Shown one piece after another: positions 22,471 to 31,737 of a stretch of DNA of 46,306 nt. Origin of the DNA: an uncultured Acidobacteriota bacterium (GTDB lineage: Bacteria > Acidobacteriota > CAIWXX01); assembly GCA_903916735.1 (NCBI GenBank), contig CAIWXX010000065.1, forward strand, positions 1 to 46,306, given 5' to 3'. The notes beneath the pieces were generated by a model, which did no database searches, was not told the origin of the DNA, and was given only the letters and a program-made list of their open reading frames with translations. Numbering within the stretch: the first letter of the stretch is position 1; each line of letters opens with the position of its first letter. The translations under genes and the position numbers were made by a program.

Positions 22471-25266
22471 TCAGCTTTGACCATTTGCATGCGTTGATCT
22501 CTTCCGGATTTCAGCTTCCAACCCCTGAGCGTCGCTGCGCTCCAGTTCAAAGAGCTCGCTTTGTCCACTCACACGCTCGCGGCTATGCTTCAGTTCCAGA
22601 AACTGATCCAAATCAAGGAGCAGGAGCGACGGTGCCAACCCCATGCAATCAAAGCATCCGGCCTTGATGAGCGCTTCGAGGCTGTGCTGTGTCAGCTTTC
22701 GATGATCGAATGCAAAGAGGAAATCCGAGAACGACACGAAAGAGCCCGCTTCCGTACGAGCCCGCTGCACCTCCAGAGCGGCTTGTTCGCCAAGTCCCGG
22801 CACCATCACGAACCCCATCTGGATCGCATCACCAACTGGACAGCAACGGATTTCACTCTGGTTGATATCCGGCGGGAGGAGCCCAATCGACAACCGATGG
22901 CACTCGATGAAAAGTGGTTCAAAATCCCCTTCCTCTTCAGCTCGATCCGTCAAGAGGGCCGCCATGAAATGCACCGGATAATGGGCTTTCAGATAGGCAA
23001 TGCGATATGTCTGAAGCGCGGTTGCGGCTTTGGACGCCTTGCTGAGCAGGCGTGGTGCGGCTTCCATCAGCAGATCCCAAAGCAGCGGAACACGACGTGC
23101 CAATACGCGCCCTCGCGCTGCTCGCTTCAGGCGAACAAAAAGCGGGTGAGGAGATCCGTCATCTTCGAGAGCCGGAGGGCCCTCGCCGGCTTCGATGCGT
23201 GCCAGGGCATCCCTGATATCATCAGCCGCTTTCACAACATCCATCCGACGAACGCTCCCGTCGCTAAAACTTTGAAGGATGGCTTCAACCTGTTCATGAA
23301 AAATGATCAGGCCGCCTGTTGGGGCGAGAATTTCTCCGAGCTCCGGCAGGCGTTCCGGTGCGGATTTGCCGCATGCAATGGCGCTCTCAATCGCATGCGC
23401 CGCAGTCGGATCGCGGCTGGCGATCTTGCCGATCGCGATCATCACAATCAGATCGGCGAATGTGCGCGGCACATAGGAGATCGACCGATAGATGGGGAGA
23501 TCCAAGGGAGTCACTCCCACAAGGATTTGTGACTGCAGAAGAGCGAAGGTCGCAGAATCATCTTTGGGCTCCGGAACAGACCGACTCACCCTGCCGATCA
23601 TTCCCAGCTCGCGATTATTACGATGGAAATCAACACGGAGAAATCCGAAACGGTCGAGATCATGTGATCCATAATGAGTCGCCAGTGTCCCATCGGCCAG
23701 ACGGCTCGCCGGCAATAGGTCCACGAGGGGTTGTTGAGACAGAACGACGGAAGATCCATGGGCCGGTGAATAGTGATGAACAAGAGACTCGATTCTCTTC
23801 GCGGCATCGATGACTTTGATCACGCTTTCATCGGCATGTGTTTCCTGCCTCAGGCGCTTCTCCGCTCGATGAACAGGCGTATCAGGCGGCAGAGCGCCCA
23901 ACAGGGATTCCACGATCTCCGGATCAGCCTCCAGCGCCCTCGCGCACTCCCGAATCGCTGTTCGCGGGTGAAACCAGCTGAACTCGATAATGTGCGCCAC
24001 CTGATCAACTCCATATCTCGTCAATAGATGATCCATCAATTCCTGCCGTCGTTCGAAAAAAACCTCGATTGAAAAATGCGCGACACGATGATCGCTCATC
24101 ATGGTTCCATCCAGAGGAAGATCCACTTCGATGGGGTCGATGTCGGAAATCCCCAGGATATACGCGACCAGGCTCGATGGCGCGATCCCCTTAATGGTGC
24201 AGGGAATGCAGCTCGCACCGGCGAACTGCATGAGGTCCCAGGCAAACAGGAAGAGGCCTGCCAGACGGCGTTCGATGATGACATCGAGCTCGGCTTCGAG
24301 CCGCTTGGCATACTCATCAGTTGCTAATCCACGGGCGTTCATGCATGACCGGATCTGGTCAGCCAGCATCGAGTCTTCACTCACCCCCGGGGGTGTGGGG
24401 AATCGAGGTCGCGAGCCGACTGTGGAATCGAGTCTGAAATTGCATTTGTCGGCGATGGCAACGGTCGCCCGTAAGGCTTCTGGAAATTCACTGAAGAGCG
24501 CCGACATCTCTTCATAAGGCCGGAGATAGTAGGTGTCGTGATAATGATTGAAATCGCGAACTGAAGCGAGCGTCCGGCCCTGAGAAATGGCAATCAGGAG
24601 TTCCTGTCGTTCGAAGTCAGACACCCGCGGGAAATGCGTATCGTTCGTCGCGACGATCGGCAAACCGACTCTCCGTGCAATTTCCACAAGACTGGGGAGG
24701 TAGCGCTTCTCTTCGCTTTTCCCATGATCCATGAGCTCAATAAAAAAATTGCCTCGGCCGAAGATGTCGGCATAAACGTCCGTAATCTTGGCTGCCTCTT
24801 CCTTGCGATCGGCGAGCAGCAAGCGGGGAATCTGTCCCCGCAGACAACCGCTCATACCGATCAACCCCTCTGTATGCAGGCGCAGCACATCCAGATCGAT
24901 CGATGGCACGCGGGTTTCATGAAGAATTTTCGCGGAGGAAATGAGCCTGCAGAGATTCCGGTAGCCAGTGGTGTTCTGAACCAGGAGAGGAAGGTGGTAC
25001 AGATTGAACGGTTCATCGTTTGCAGGAGAAAGCACCGGCGGAGTGCTTGTACGCACGTATATCTCGCACCCTAAGATCGGCTTGATGCCGGAAGCCAGCG
25101 CTTTATCGAAGAATGCCGGTGCCGCATGCATGTTGGCGTGATCGGTCAGCGCCAGTGCGGAGAAGCGAAGACGTCGAGCCAATTCGATGAGCTCTTCCGG
25201 TAGCGATGCGCCGTCATGCAGAGAATAGGCCGTATGATTGTGAAGATGCACGAACGGTACTTGCAT
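22471..25266 (-). CDS. DnaE-family protein with intact PHP domain but lost polymerase catalytic residues
   Basis: 931 residues against about 1,100-1,200 for DnaE. The PHP domain (about 1-280) keeps its metal-site pattern: H9-N-H11, D18, LTD42-H43, E68, C141, ELMDH181 and NDTH211. The palm is aligned easily (SLVAYILGISDIDP, FFERRQELMDHLLTRYG), but the GPGRGSAAGS loop reads CTIKGIAPSS and the catalytic PDFDIDF reads AHFSIEV (396-402), so both aspartates are replaced (Ser399, Glu401); only the third, D546 in LRVDF, remains. The RPGPM-type fingers motif is also gone. Helix-hairpin-helix region present (MVPGLGEQAAL); the OB-fold and tau-binding C-terminus are missing. The frame is unbroken, so it is maintained. 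It probably cannot polymerise DNA; a PHP nuclease or phosphatase, or a structural role, is inference. Confidence 0.85.
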   Translation of the reverse strand: MQVPFVHLHNHTAYSLHDGASLPEELIELARRLRFSALALTDHANMHAAPAFFDKALASGIKPILGCEIYVRTSTPPVLSPANDEPFNLYHLPLLVQNTTGYRNLCRLISSAKILHETRVPSIDLDVLRLHTEGLIGMSGCLRGQIPRLLLADRKEEAAKITDVYADIFGRGNFFIELMDHGKSEEKRYLPSLVEIARRVGLPIVATNDTHFPRVSDFERQELLIAISQGRTLASVRDFNHYHDTYYLRPYEEMSALFSEFPEALRATVAIADKCNFRLDSTVGSRPRFPTPPGVSEDSMLADQIRSCMNARGLATDEYAKRLEAELDVIIERRLAGLFLFAWDLMQFAGASCIPCTIKGIAPSSLVAYILGISDIDPIEVDLPLDGTMMSDHRVAHFSIEVFFERRQELMDHLLTRYGVDQVAHIIEFSWFHPRTAIRECARALEADPEIVESLLGALPPDTPVHRAEKRLRQETHADESVIKVIDAAKRIESLVHHYSPAHGSSVVLSQQPLVDLLPASRLADGTLATHYGSHDLDRFGFLRVDFHRNNRELGMIGRVSRSVPEPKDDSATFALLQSQILVGVTPLDLPIYRSISYVPRTFADLIVMIAIGKIASRDPTAAHAIESAIACGKSAPERLPELGEILAPTGGLIIFHEQVEAILQSFSDGSVRRMDVVKAADDIRDALARIEAGEGPPALEDDGSPHPLFVRLKRAARGRVLARRVPLLWDLLMEAAPRLLSKASKAATALQTYRIAYLKAHYPVHFMAALLTDRAEEEGDFEPLFIECHRLSIGLLPPDINQSEIRCCPVGDAIQMGFVMVPGLGEQAALEVQRARTEAGSFVSFSDFLFAFDHRKLTQHSLEALIKAGCFDCMGLAPSLLLLDLDQFLELKHSRERVSGQSELFELERSDAQGLEAEIRKRSTHANGQS

Positions 25267-25992
25267 GACACCCTCTCGGAAATGGCTTCACCTGAATTCT
25301 GACTCAAATGTGAAATCACGGCAAGCAAATTGCTTGGGAGAAATATGGGATGTCGTCACGTGCGTCCCAAAAGATGTCGAACGCCGGCACCCCCGGCGCG
25401 GATCATTCAAAGCTGATTTGTGAGGCACCGTTTTCGTAGGCAATGCAAGCAGAGCCGGAATTGGCGATATGGCTTTTGCCCTCCAACCTTCTTCGCCTGA
25501 TCATTTCCGAAGCACTCCCGATGCTGAAAACCAGTGTCAGTAATAACCGGCACCCCAAAAGGAGGGGGGAAGGGCTCAACGATCCTCAGAAGCTCGGTTT
25601 GTTTGAGGGTCGTTGAGCCCGGAGGGGATTTAAGGCGGGCTTGTATGAGGGCAAATAGAGAACTCGTGATGACAGCGTGTATAAATAGAACATGAACATC
25701 GGTAAGTGCCGCAAATCAAAATAACCGGCGATGGAAATAACGGCCGATCTGATGTTCGATACAAATCGAAACAGATATCGCATCATTATTTTCATAAAAT
25801 AGAATCGCCCGCGCATCCTCATGGTTGATAATCCTCAGGCTGCCCGCTCTTCATCCTTTACGTATAAGTGTGAGCAAACGCACGGGAGGCGGAAAGTTCC
25901 CTTTCCGCCTCCCACTGCCCAACACCCCGTCAGCATCTTCATTACCTTCTCACTACTGTAATACGCAACTCGAACCCTAAAAGTTACGAACC
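25267..25992. other. Gene-poor stretch with a long hairpin at 25572-25620
   Basis: About 725 bases with no convincing gene. A 79-codon minus-strand frame (25586-25822) is low-complexity and lacks a ribosome-binding site. At 25572-25620 a 17-bp stem with one imperfect position (GGGCTCAACGATCCTCA / TGAGGGTCGTTGAGCCC) has a 15-base loop. Function unknown; it may be a structured RNA or the end of the PEGA transcript. Confidence 0.5.
25884..25913 (-). terminator. Perfect 13-bp stem-loop after the PEGA gene
   Basis: GGGAGGCGGAAAG and CTTTCCGCCTCCC pair perfectly around a TTCC loop, 80 bases after the PEGA stop codon. The minus strand continues GTGCGTTTGC, so the T-run is poor; it may act as a terminator in either direction or as an RNA 3'-end stabiliser. 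Confidence 0.5.
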
Positions 25993-26814
25993 TTACCCAT
26001 GCTCCGGTACCATCACAACATCAAGCACCACATCCTGACCTTCCACAATGCTCACATCCTGCCGGAACGTTTGAAACCCGGGTTTGACAACTTCTATTTT
26101 GTGATTTCCTATTGACAGTCCAACCGTGTTCGAGCCGGCATCCCGGATGACTCCCCAGAAATTGCCGTCGATATAAACCGAAGCGTTCGTCTGGGTGATA
26201 CTCATTCTGAGTCGTCCCTGGCCGGCGATTGCTTGCGGTGTACGAGGTTGTACCTGACTCTCGCTTGTCGTCATTTGTGTCTGTTGCCGATCGTCGTTCT
26301 CGATTTCACTAGTATACGATCCAGGCGGAACGGAATGACCTGGCCCTTGGAATTTGTTCCGTTGCTGCATCCGAGCATCATCTGGCAGCTTGTCATCACC
26401 AGGAATCATTTCCTGTTTGATATGAACATCGGATCCGGGAGCACCGTAGAGGCTGACACTATATGGCGCGAAGCCCGGTTTCCGGAATGTGATCGTATGC
26501 GAACCCGGAGTTATTTTCAGCCGCTGGAAAAAGCCGTCATAATCATCGACGATCCCGGCATAGTATCCATCGACGAATACGGACGCATCCTTCGGCTTCA
26601 CTTCACATCGTACATCCGTATACGGATCGTAGACACCTATCGAACTGTAGAATGGGTACCAGCTGTAGGAGGGTCCGTAATATCCGTAATAATGCGGGTA
26701 GAATCCTCCATGATGAGAGTGACCGCGATAGTGAAACCCAACACCAATGTCCGCCCCCGCATAGGTTGTGCTTGCCAAAAGAGCAACCACGATTAGCCCA
26801 AATATTTTTCTCAT
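25993..26814 (-). CDS. Exported protein with two PEGA domains
   Basis: 273 residues. Signal peptide (MRKIFGLIVVALLASTTYAG). Next comes a Gly/His/Tyr-rich stretch (about 22-60), then PEGA domain 1 (about 68-137: ASVFVDGYYAGIVDD, PGSHTITFRKPGFAPY), a Gln/Ser-rich linker, and PEGA domain 2 (about 200-268: ASVYIDGNFWGVIRD, IGNHKIEVVKPGFQTF). PEGA domains are small beta-sandwich modules of cell-surface and periplasmic proteins; no enzyme activity is known for them. Ribosome-binding site AAAGGAAGGG precedes the ATG. Function open. Confidence 0.85.
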   Translation of the reverse strand: MRKIFGLIVVALLASTTYAGADIGVGFHYRGHSHHGGFYPHYYGYYGPSYSWYPFYSSIGVYDPYTDVRCEVKPKDASVFVDGYYAGIVDDYDGFFQRLKITPGSHTITFRKPGFAPYSVSLYGAPGSDVHIKQEMIPGDDKLPDDARMQQRNKFQGPGHSVPPGSYTSEIENDDRQQTQMTTSESQVQPRTPQAIAGQGRLRMSITQTNASVYIDGNFWGVIRDAGSNTVGLSIGNHKIEVVKPGFQTFRQDVSIVEGQDVVLDVVMVPEHG

Positions 26815-27167
26815 GCCGCCCTTCCTTTCGTCTCATCAATTTCTCTGCAAACGCCGTGCCAGATATCTCCTTGATTGGATATCAATGAATTAGGTCCATT
26901 TTTCGGTTTTGTGTGTTAGAAAAAGTGGACACTCTTGTCATCCCCAGGAGACTCCCGCGCCCCTGGAGTTGCCATGAGGCGGGGCGAAGGGGAAGGCAAA
27001 TATTAAGTGAAAATTTCCTCTATTTCTGAAAAGCGTTGGAAAATTCTTATTTGCTTTGAAAAATCAACGCCTTATCGTTGACGCTGACTGTTGGTCGCAG
27101 GACTGCCCATTTCTTGACTCTCTGCCTTGATGTGTAGTAATTTTTCAAACTTCACATGGAAGGAAAA
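26815..27167. promoter_or_regulatory. Divergent promoter region, PEGA gene / glycine cleavage operon
   Basis: About 350 bases. TTGACT (27114-27119), 18 bases, TAATTT (27138-27143) is a fair promoter candidate for gcvT with a start near 27150. A stem of 10-11 bp (GTCCATTTTTC / GAAAAAGTGGAC, 26894-26930) lies nearer the PEGA gene. No complete glycine riboswitch was found: GGCGAAGGGGAAGGC resembles one fragment, but the conserved downstream CTCTCAGG segment is missing. Confidence 0.4.
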
Positions 27168-28259
27168 ATGAAACGAACAGCACTCAATCAAATCCACCAC
27201 AATTTAAAAGCAAAATTGGTCGAGTTTGGCGGATGGGAGATGCCTGTCGAATTTTCTGGCCTCTCCCAGGAACACGTCAACGTCCGCACTCGAGCGGGCA
27301 TTTTCGATGTCTCCCACATGGGGGAAATTTTTGTATTCGGCCCGGATGCGACTCGGTTTTTGCAAAAGGTCTTCTCTATCGATCCCGCCAAGATCAAGCT
27401 TGGGCAGATTCGATATTCGGGGCTCATGACGGATCAAGGCACCTTCGTCGATGATCTCCTCTGCCATCGATTCTCCGACAACTCTTATTTCATGTGCGTC
27501 AACGCTTCCAATTCCGACAAGGACTACGCATGGATGAAGGAGCGATCAGCCGGCTTCAACTGTACGGTTGAAGACAGGAGCCCTCAATATTCGCAGATTG
27601 CACTCCAGGGGCCTTTCTCTGAGTCCATCCTTCGTCCCTATACAAACGTTGATCTCACCAAGATCAAGTACTACTGGTTTACCGAAGGCGAAGTCATGGG
27701 CGAGAAAGCGATCCTTTCCCGAACCGGTTACACGGGTGAAGATGGTTTTGAGATCTATGTTCGTTGGGACGCGGGACCGGCCGTCTTCGAACGACTTCTC
27801 GAAGACAACATCGGCTGCGGATTGCTGCCGACCGGTCTTGGGGCTCGAGACACCCTCCGCCTCGAAGCCAAAATGGCCCTCTACGGCCACGAGATCGATG
27901 ACACGACAACTCCACTGGAGGCCGATCTCGAATGGATCGTCTCCTGGGATAAGGGCCCATTCGACGGGCGCGATATCATCGCGGCGCAGAAACAACGCGG
28001 TCTCACTCGCAAGCTCGTCGGATTCGAAATGATCGATCGTGGGATCGCACGGCAGGGATACCCGATCGTGAAGGATGGTCAGCAGGTGGGAGCGGTCACG
28101 AGCGGGACACATTCACCATGGTTTAAAAAGGCGATCGGGCTCGGTTACGTTCCCATCGGGATGTCGCCGGTTGGAACTGAAATCGAAATCGCCATCCGGG
28201 AAAAACCATGCAAGGCAAAGATCGTCGAAACGCCTTTCTATAGCCGCAAGAAGAAATAG
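27168..28259 (+). CDS. gcvT: Glycine cleavage system T protein (aminomethyltransferase)
   Basis: 363 residues. It takes the aminomethyl group from lipoyl-GcvH, releasing ammonia and making methylene-tetrahydrofolate. Family marks: VEFGGWEMPVEFSG, GIFDVSHMGEI, LQGPFSESIL, SRTGYTGEDGFEIYV with the folate-site Tyr/Glu, and CGLLPTGLGARDTLRLEAKM. The C-terminal domain is the usual beta barrel. ATG at 27168 is preferred: AAGGA lies 5-7 bases upstream, whereas the in-frame ATG at 27156 has no such site. First gene of the gcv operon; gcvH follows after 52 bases. Confidence 0.97.
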   Translation: MKRTALNQIHHNLKAKLVEFGGWEMPVEFSGLSQEHVNVRTRAGIFDVSHMGEIFVFGPDATRFLQKVFSIDPAKIKLGQIRYSGLMTDQGTFVDDLLCHRFSDNSYFMCVNASNSDKDYAWMKERSAGFNCTVEDRSPQYSQIALQGPFSESILRPYTNVDLTKIKYYWFTEGEVMGEKAILSRTGYTGEDGFEIYVRWDAGPAVFERLLEDNIGCGLLPTGLGARDTLRLEAKMALYGHEIDDTTTPLEADLEWIVSWDKGPFDGRDIIAAQKQRGLTRKLVGFEMIDRGIARQGYPIVKDGQQVGAVTSGTHSPWFKKAIGLGYVPIGMSPVGTEIEIAIREKPCKAKIVETPFYSRKKK

Positions 28260-28311
28260 CCGCTGTAGAAAGGGGTTCGGTTCACTACAATATTGGGAGA
28301 GGCAAGAGATC

Positions 28312-28704
28312 ATGAATTATCCGCAGGATCGTCGTTACACGCCCGAACATGAATGGATCAGTGTCACAGCCGGTGTCGGCACGATGGGGATCACCGATTT
28401 TGCTCAGCGCGAGCTGGGAGATATGGTTTTGGTCGATCTGCCGAAAGTCGGCATGCGTCTGGAAGCACACCAATCGATCGGCACAATCGAATCGGTGAAG
28501 GCGGTCTCCGACGTCTATTCGCCGGTCTCTGGAGAGGTCATCGAGATCAATGAAGAACTGGGGAAAGCGCCAGAGAAACTGAATCAGGATCCTCATGGAG
28601 CTGCATGGCTCATCAAGATCAAGGTCAGCAGCCCGGTCGAATTGGAAAAACTCATGACCTCCGACCAATACGAAGATTACATTCAGCAGAAGGGTGCGCA
28701 TTAG
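28312..28704 (+). CDS. gcvH: Glycine cleavage system H protein
   Basis: 130 residues. This lipoyl carrier shuttles the aminomethyl intermediate between the P, T and L proteins. The lipoylated lysine is K63 in GTIESVKAVSDVYSP; the YTPEHEWI start, GITDFAQRELGDMV and SGEVIEIN complete the family pattern. The ribosome-binding site GGGAGAGG is slightly upstream of the ATG. No lipoate ligase or L protein (dihydrolipoyl dehydrogenase) gene is in the window. Confidence 0.97.
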   Translation: MNYPQDRRYTPEHEWISVTAGVGTMGITDFAQRELGDMVLVDLPKVGMRLEAHQSIGTIESVKAVSDVYSPVSGEVIEINEELGKAPEKLNQDPHGAAWLIKIKVSSPVELEKLMTSDQYEDYIQQKGAH

Positions 28705-28824
28705 GCACGCCACGCTCTGCAGGTCTCGACTGTTTTTTTTCGGCGGGGCCAATGGATCCAGCCTCAAGCGATCCCGCCGGAGATTTTCGTCAACTGTCCT
28801 TCGACAGAGTTGGAGGAATGAATC

Positions 28825-30162
28825 GTGCGCTATATACCACTGACAGAAAATGAAAAGCGCCTGATGCTCGACGGCATCGGCGTCACATCCATCGATGATC
28901 TTTTCGAGTCGATTCCGTCACAGTTGAGGTTCAAGCGGCCTCTGCAGGTCGCAGGGCCGATGAGCGAACTGGACGTCGATCGTCACATGGCCAAGCTGGC
29001 CGGGATGAACCAGCTTTCCTGTCTTTCTTTTGTTGGAGCAGGCGCCTATCAGCACCACATTCCTGCTCACATCCCGCAACTTGCGACCAGGTCGGAGTTT
29101 TCCACCGCCTATACGCCCTATCAGCCGGAAATCAGCCAGGGGACGCTGCAGAGCGTCTTCGAGTACCAGACGCTGATTTGTGAGCTGACCGGCTTGGACA
29201 TCGCCAATGCGTCGCTCTATGACGGTGCGACGGCCACGGCCGAAGCCATGCTCATGGCCAACCGCTCCAACAGCCGCAAGACGTTTATCATCCCGAAAAC
29301 AGTGCATCCGGAATACCGACTGGTCTGCCGGACTTATGCAAAAAACCTGGGATTCAATTTGATTGAAGTCGGGTTCACAGATGATGGGACGACAGACATG
29401 AAAGCGGCGGCCGATCAAGCCGGCGATGATCTCTCAGCCATCATCATCCAAAGCCCCAATTTCTTTGGATGCATCGAGAACTGGGAGGAAGCTTCATCGC
29501 TGGCGAAGGCTCGCGGCGCATTCTCGGTGGCGGTCACAACCGAGCCTCTTTCGCTGGCCCTCATCAAGAGCCCCGGCGAATACGGCTGCGACCTGGCTGT
29601 CGGCGAAGCTCAATCCTTCGGCGTGCCGGTTAGTTTCGGCGGCCCGGCGCTCGGTTACATGGCCGCGCTCACCAAGCATGTCCGCAACATGCCCGGGCGG
29701 CTTGTCGGAGAAACCATCGATAAAAACGGAAAGCGCGGTTACGTTCTGACACTGGCAACGCGCGAACAACACATTCGGCGCGAGAAGGCGACGTCCAACA
29801 TCTGCACGAACGAAGGCCTCTGCGCCCTGATGGCGACAATCTACCTGTCGACGCTCGGCAAACGCGGACTTCGCGATCTGGCAGGGCTGAACCTGTCGTT
29901 GGCTGTCCATGCGCGGGCGGCGCTGCAATCTTCGCGGAAACTCAAGCTCCGCTTCAACGGAGTTGGCTTCAATGAGTTCGTCGTCGATGTGGGGATGGAT
30001 GCCCGGAAGGCCCACGAACGGCTACAGAACGAAGGCATCATCGCAGGCCTCCCGCTGGGAGATCTCTATCCCGAGCTGTCCACATGCCTGCTCCTTTGCT
30101 TCACGGAAATGGTGAGGCGCGAAGATATTGACTGTTTAGTGCATGAGCTGGAGGCATTATGA
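28825..30162 (+). CDS. gcvPA: Glycine dehydrogenase (decarboxylating) subunit 1
   Basis: 445 residues, the N-terminal half of the split P protein; with GcvPB it decarboxylates glycine and loads the methylamine on GcvH. Family marks: MRYIPLTENEKRLML start, SFVGAGAYQHHIPA, TAYTPYQPEISQGTLQSVFEYQT, and the DGATATAEAMLMA and SFGGPALGYM loops. The start is GTG at 28825 with GGAGGA 7 bases upstream; an out-of-frame ATG at 28818 sits directly on that site and is unlikely. It overlaps gcvPB by 4 bases (ATGA), coupling the two subunits. Confidence 0.96.
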   Translation: MRYIPLTENEKRLMLDGIGVTSIDDLFESIPSQLRFKRPLQVAGPMSELDVDRHMAKLAGMNQLSCLSFVGAGAYQHHIPAHIPQLATRSEFSTAYTPYQPEISQGTLQSVFEYQTLICELTGLDIANASLYDGATATAEAMLMANRSNSRKTFIIPKTVHPEYRLVCRTYAKNLGFNLIEVGFTDDGTTDMKAAADQAGDDLSAIIIQSPNFFGCIENWEEASSLAKARGAFSVAVTTEPLSLALIKSPGEYGCDLAVGEAQSFGVPVSFGGPALGYMAALTKHVRNMPGRLVGETIDKNGKRGYVLTLATREQHIRREKATSNICTNEGLCALMATIYLSTLGKRGLRDLAGLNLSLAVHARAALQSSRKLKLRFNGVGFNEFVVDVGMDARKAHERLQNEGIIAGLPLGDLYPELSTCLLLCFTEMVRREDIDCLVHELEAL

Positions 30163-31619
30163 AACTGCAAGAGAAACTCATCTTCGAAAAAAGCAGGCCC
30201 GGCCGAACAGGATACGAAGTGCCGACGACAACCGCGAAGCCGATAGATCCGGCGGCCTATTTTGGAAAATTTTACCGCAAGGACATACCGGAATTTCCAG
30301 AGCTTAGTGAACCCGAAGTGATCCGACATTTCGTGAACCTGTCGAAGCTCAACTACTCGATCGATGAAGGTTTGTATCCGCTCGGTTCCTGTACTATGAA
30401 ATACAATCCCAAGATCAACGAGAAAGTGGCGGCGATGGAAGGATTCTGCGCCGCCCATCCGTACTGGCCCGAGCGACAGGTGCAGGGGTGCATGCGCATC
30501 ATCAAAGAGCTCGAAGAGATGCTCTGTGAGATCACTGGGATGTCGGCTTTTTCGTTGCAACCGGCTGCGGGAGCCCACGGAGAGCTTACTGGAATGCTCA
30601 TGGTCAAGGCCTATCATGATTCCCGCGGCGAAAACCGCGACATCGTGCTCATCCCCGATTCAGCGCATGGAACAAACCCAAGCAGTGCACATATTTGCGG
30701 TTTGCATGTCGTTCAGATCGCCAGCAACGAACGTGGAGGGTTGAACATCGAGGATTTGGGCAAGAATCTCTCGCCGAAGGTCGCGGCGCTCATGATCACC
30801 AATCCCAGCACACTCGGCCTCTTTGAAGAAGAGATCGGGACCATCGCCAAGATGCTGCATGATGTTGGGGCTCAGCTTTATATGGACGGCGCCAACATGA
30901 ACGCGCTTCTTGGAAAGGTGCGACCCGGAGACTTCGGAGTCGACGTGCTCCACATCAATCTCCACAAAACCTTTTCGACTCCGCATGGTGGAGGAGGCCC
31001 TGGGGCCGGTCCGGTTGGAGTCGCCGGGCATCTGGAAAAATTTCGACCCGTTCCGATCGTCGAAGAAGCGCCCGGCGGGACGCTGCGCTTCAACGTCAAC
31101 CGGCTCGATTCAATCGGGAAGGTGAAGGGATTTTTCGGAAATTTCGGCATCATCGTCCGCGCCTATACTTACATTCTGAATATGGGCCCGGAAGGATTGA
31201 AAGCCATCGCCGAAACAGCCGTGCTCAATGCCAACTACCTGCGCGTGAAGCTCAAGCCGCGGTTCAACCTCCCCTACGACAGAATCTGCATGCATGAGGT
31301 GGTTTTTGATGATAAGCGGCAAGCGCCAAAGGGAGTATCAACGCTCAACATCGCGAAACGGTTGATGGATTACGGGTTCCACCCACCGACCATCTACTTC
31401 CCGCTCATCGTGGGCGGCGCGTTGATGATCGAGCCCACCGAGAGCGAACCGCTTGAGGAGCTTGATCGGTTTATCGCGACCATGAACACGATCGCAGATG
31501 AAGCCGAAACAAACCCGGACCTGGTCAAAAACGCCCCGTACACGACACCCGTCCTTAAGCTCGATGAAGCCCGCGCCGCGCGCACACCCGTGCTGAGGTG
31601 GAAGCCGGCCGCAAAGTAA
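30159..31619 (+). CDS. gcvPB: Glycine dehydrogenase (decarboxylating) subunit 2
   Basis: 486 residues, PLP-bearing half of the P protein. The cofactor lysine is K270 in LHKTFSTPHGGGGPGAGP. YPLGSCTMKYNPKINE, LQPAAGAHGELTG and SAHGTNPSSAHI are diagnostic. Length is as expected for the two-subunit type found in Gram-positives, archaea and deep-branching bacteria, while proteobacteria usually have one fused chain. A strong terminator follows 8 bases after the stop. Confidence 0.97.
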   Translation: MKLQEKLIFEKSRPGRTGYEVPTTTAKPIDPAAYFGKFYRKDIPEFPELSEPEVIRHFVNLSKLNYSIDEGLYPLGSCTMKYNPKINEKVAAMEGFCAAHPYWPERQVQGCMRIIKELEEMLCEITGMSAFSLQPAAGAHGELTGMLMVKAYHDSRGENRDIVLIPDSAHGTNPSSAHICGLHVVQIASNERGGLNIEDLGKNLSPKVAALMITNPSTLGLFEEEIGTIAKMLHDVGAQLYMDGANMNALLGKVRPGDFGVDVLHINLHKTFSTPHGGGGPGAGPVGVAGHLEKFRPVPIVEEAPGGTLRFNVNRLDSIGKVKGFFGNFGIIVRAYTYILNMGPEGLKAIAETAVLNANYLRVKLKPRFNLPYDRICMHEVVFDDKRQAPKGVSTLNIAKRLMDYGFHPPTIYFPLIVGGALMIEPTESEPLEELDRFIATMNTIADEAETNPDLVKNAPYTTPVLKLDEARAARTPVLRWKPAAK

Positions 31620-31626
31620 AAATCAC

Positions 31627-31678
31627 AATCGGCTCTCGGATTGGAAATCATGTGTCCAACTGAGAGCTGATTTCTTTT
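31627..31678 (+). terminator. Rho-independent terminator of the gcv operon
   Basis: AATCGGCTCTC and GAGAGCTGATT form an 11-bp stem (one G-T pair) with a 24-base loop, followed by TCTTTT. It is located immediately after gcvPB. Confidence 0.82.
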
Positions 31679-31737
31679 AAAAGCGCCTTGATTTTCCCTT
31701 TCGCAAGGGCGATTCATTATCGATATAAAGTGAGCGC

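Noticed and set aside
22561-23532. Plus-strand 323-codon frame opposite the DnaE-like gene
   Set aside because: Long but antisense to a gene with clear DnaE homology; no recognised domain in the translation.
25586-25822. Minus-strand 78-codon frame in the gene-poor region
   Set aside because: Low-complexity composition, no ribosome-binding site, overlaps the hairpin at 25572-25620.
26940-27010. Possible glycine riboswitch before gcvT
   Set aside because: GGCGAAGGGGAAGGC looks like one conserved fragment, but the other conserved segments and a second aptamer are missing, and the gcvT start lies about 170 bases away after a separate promoter candidate.
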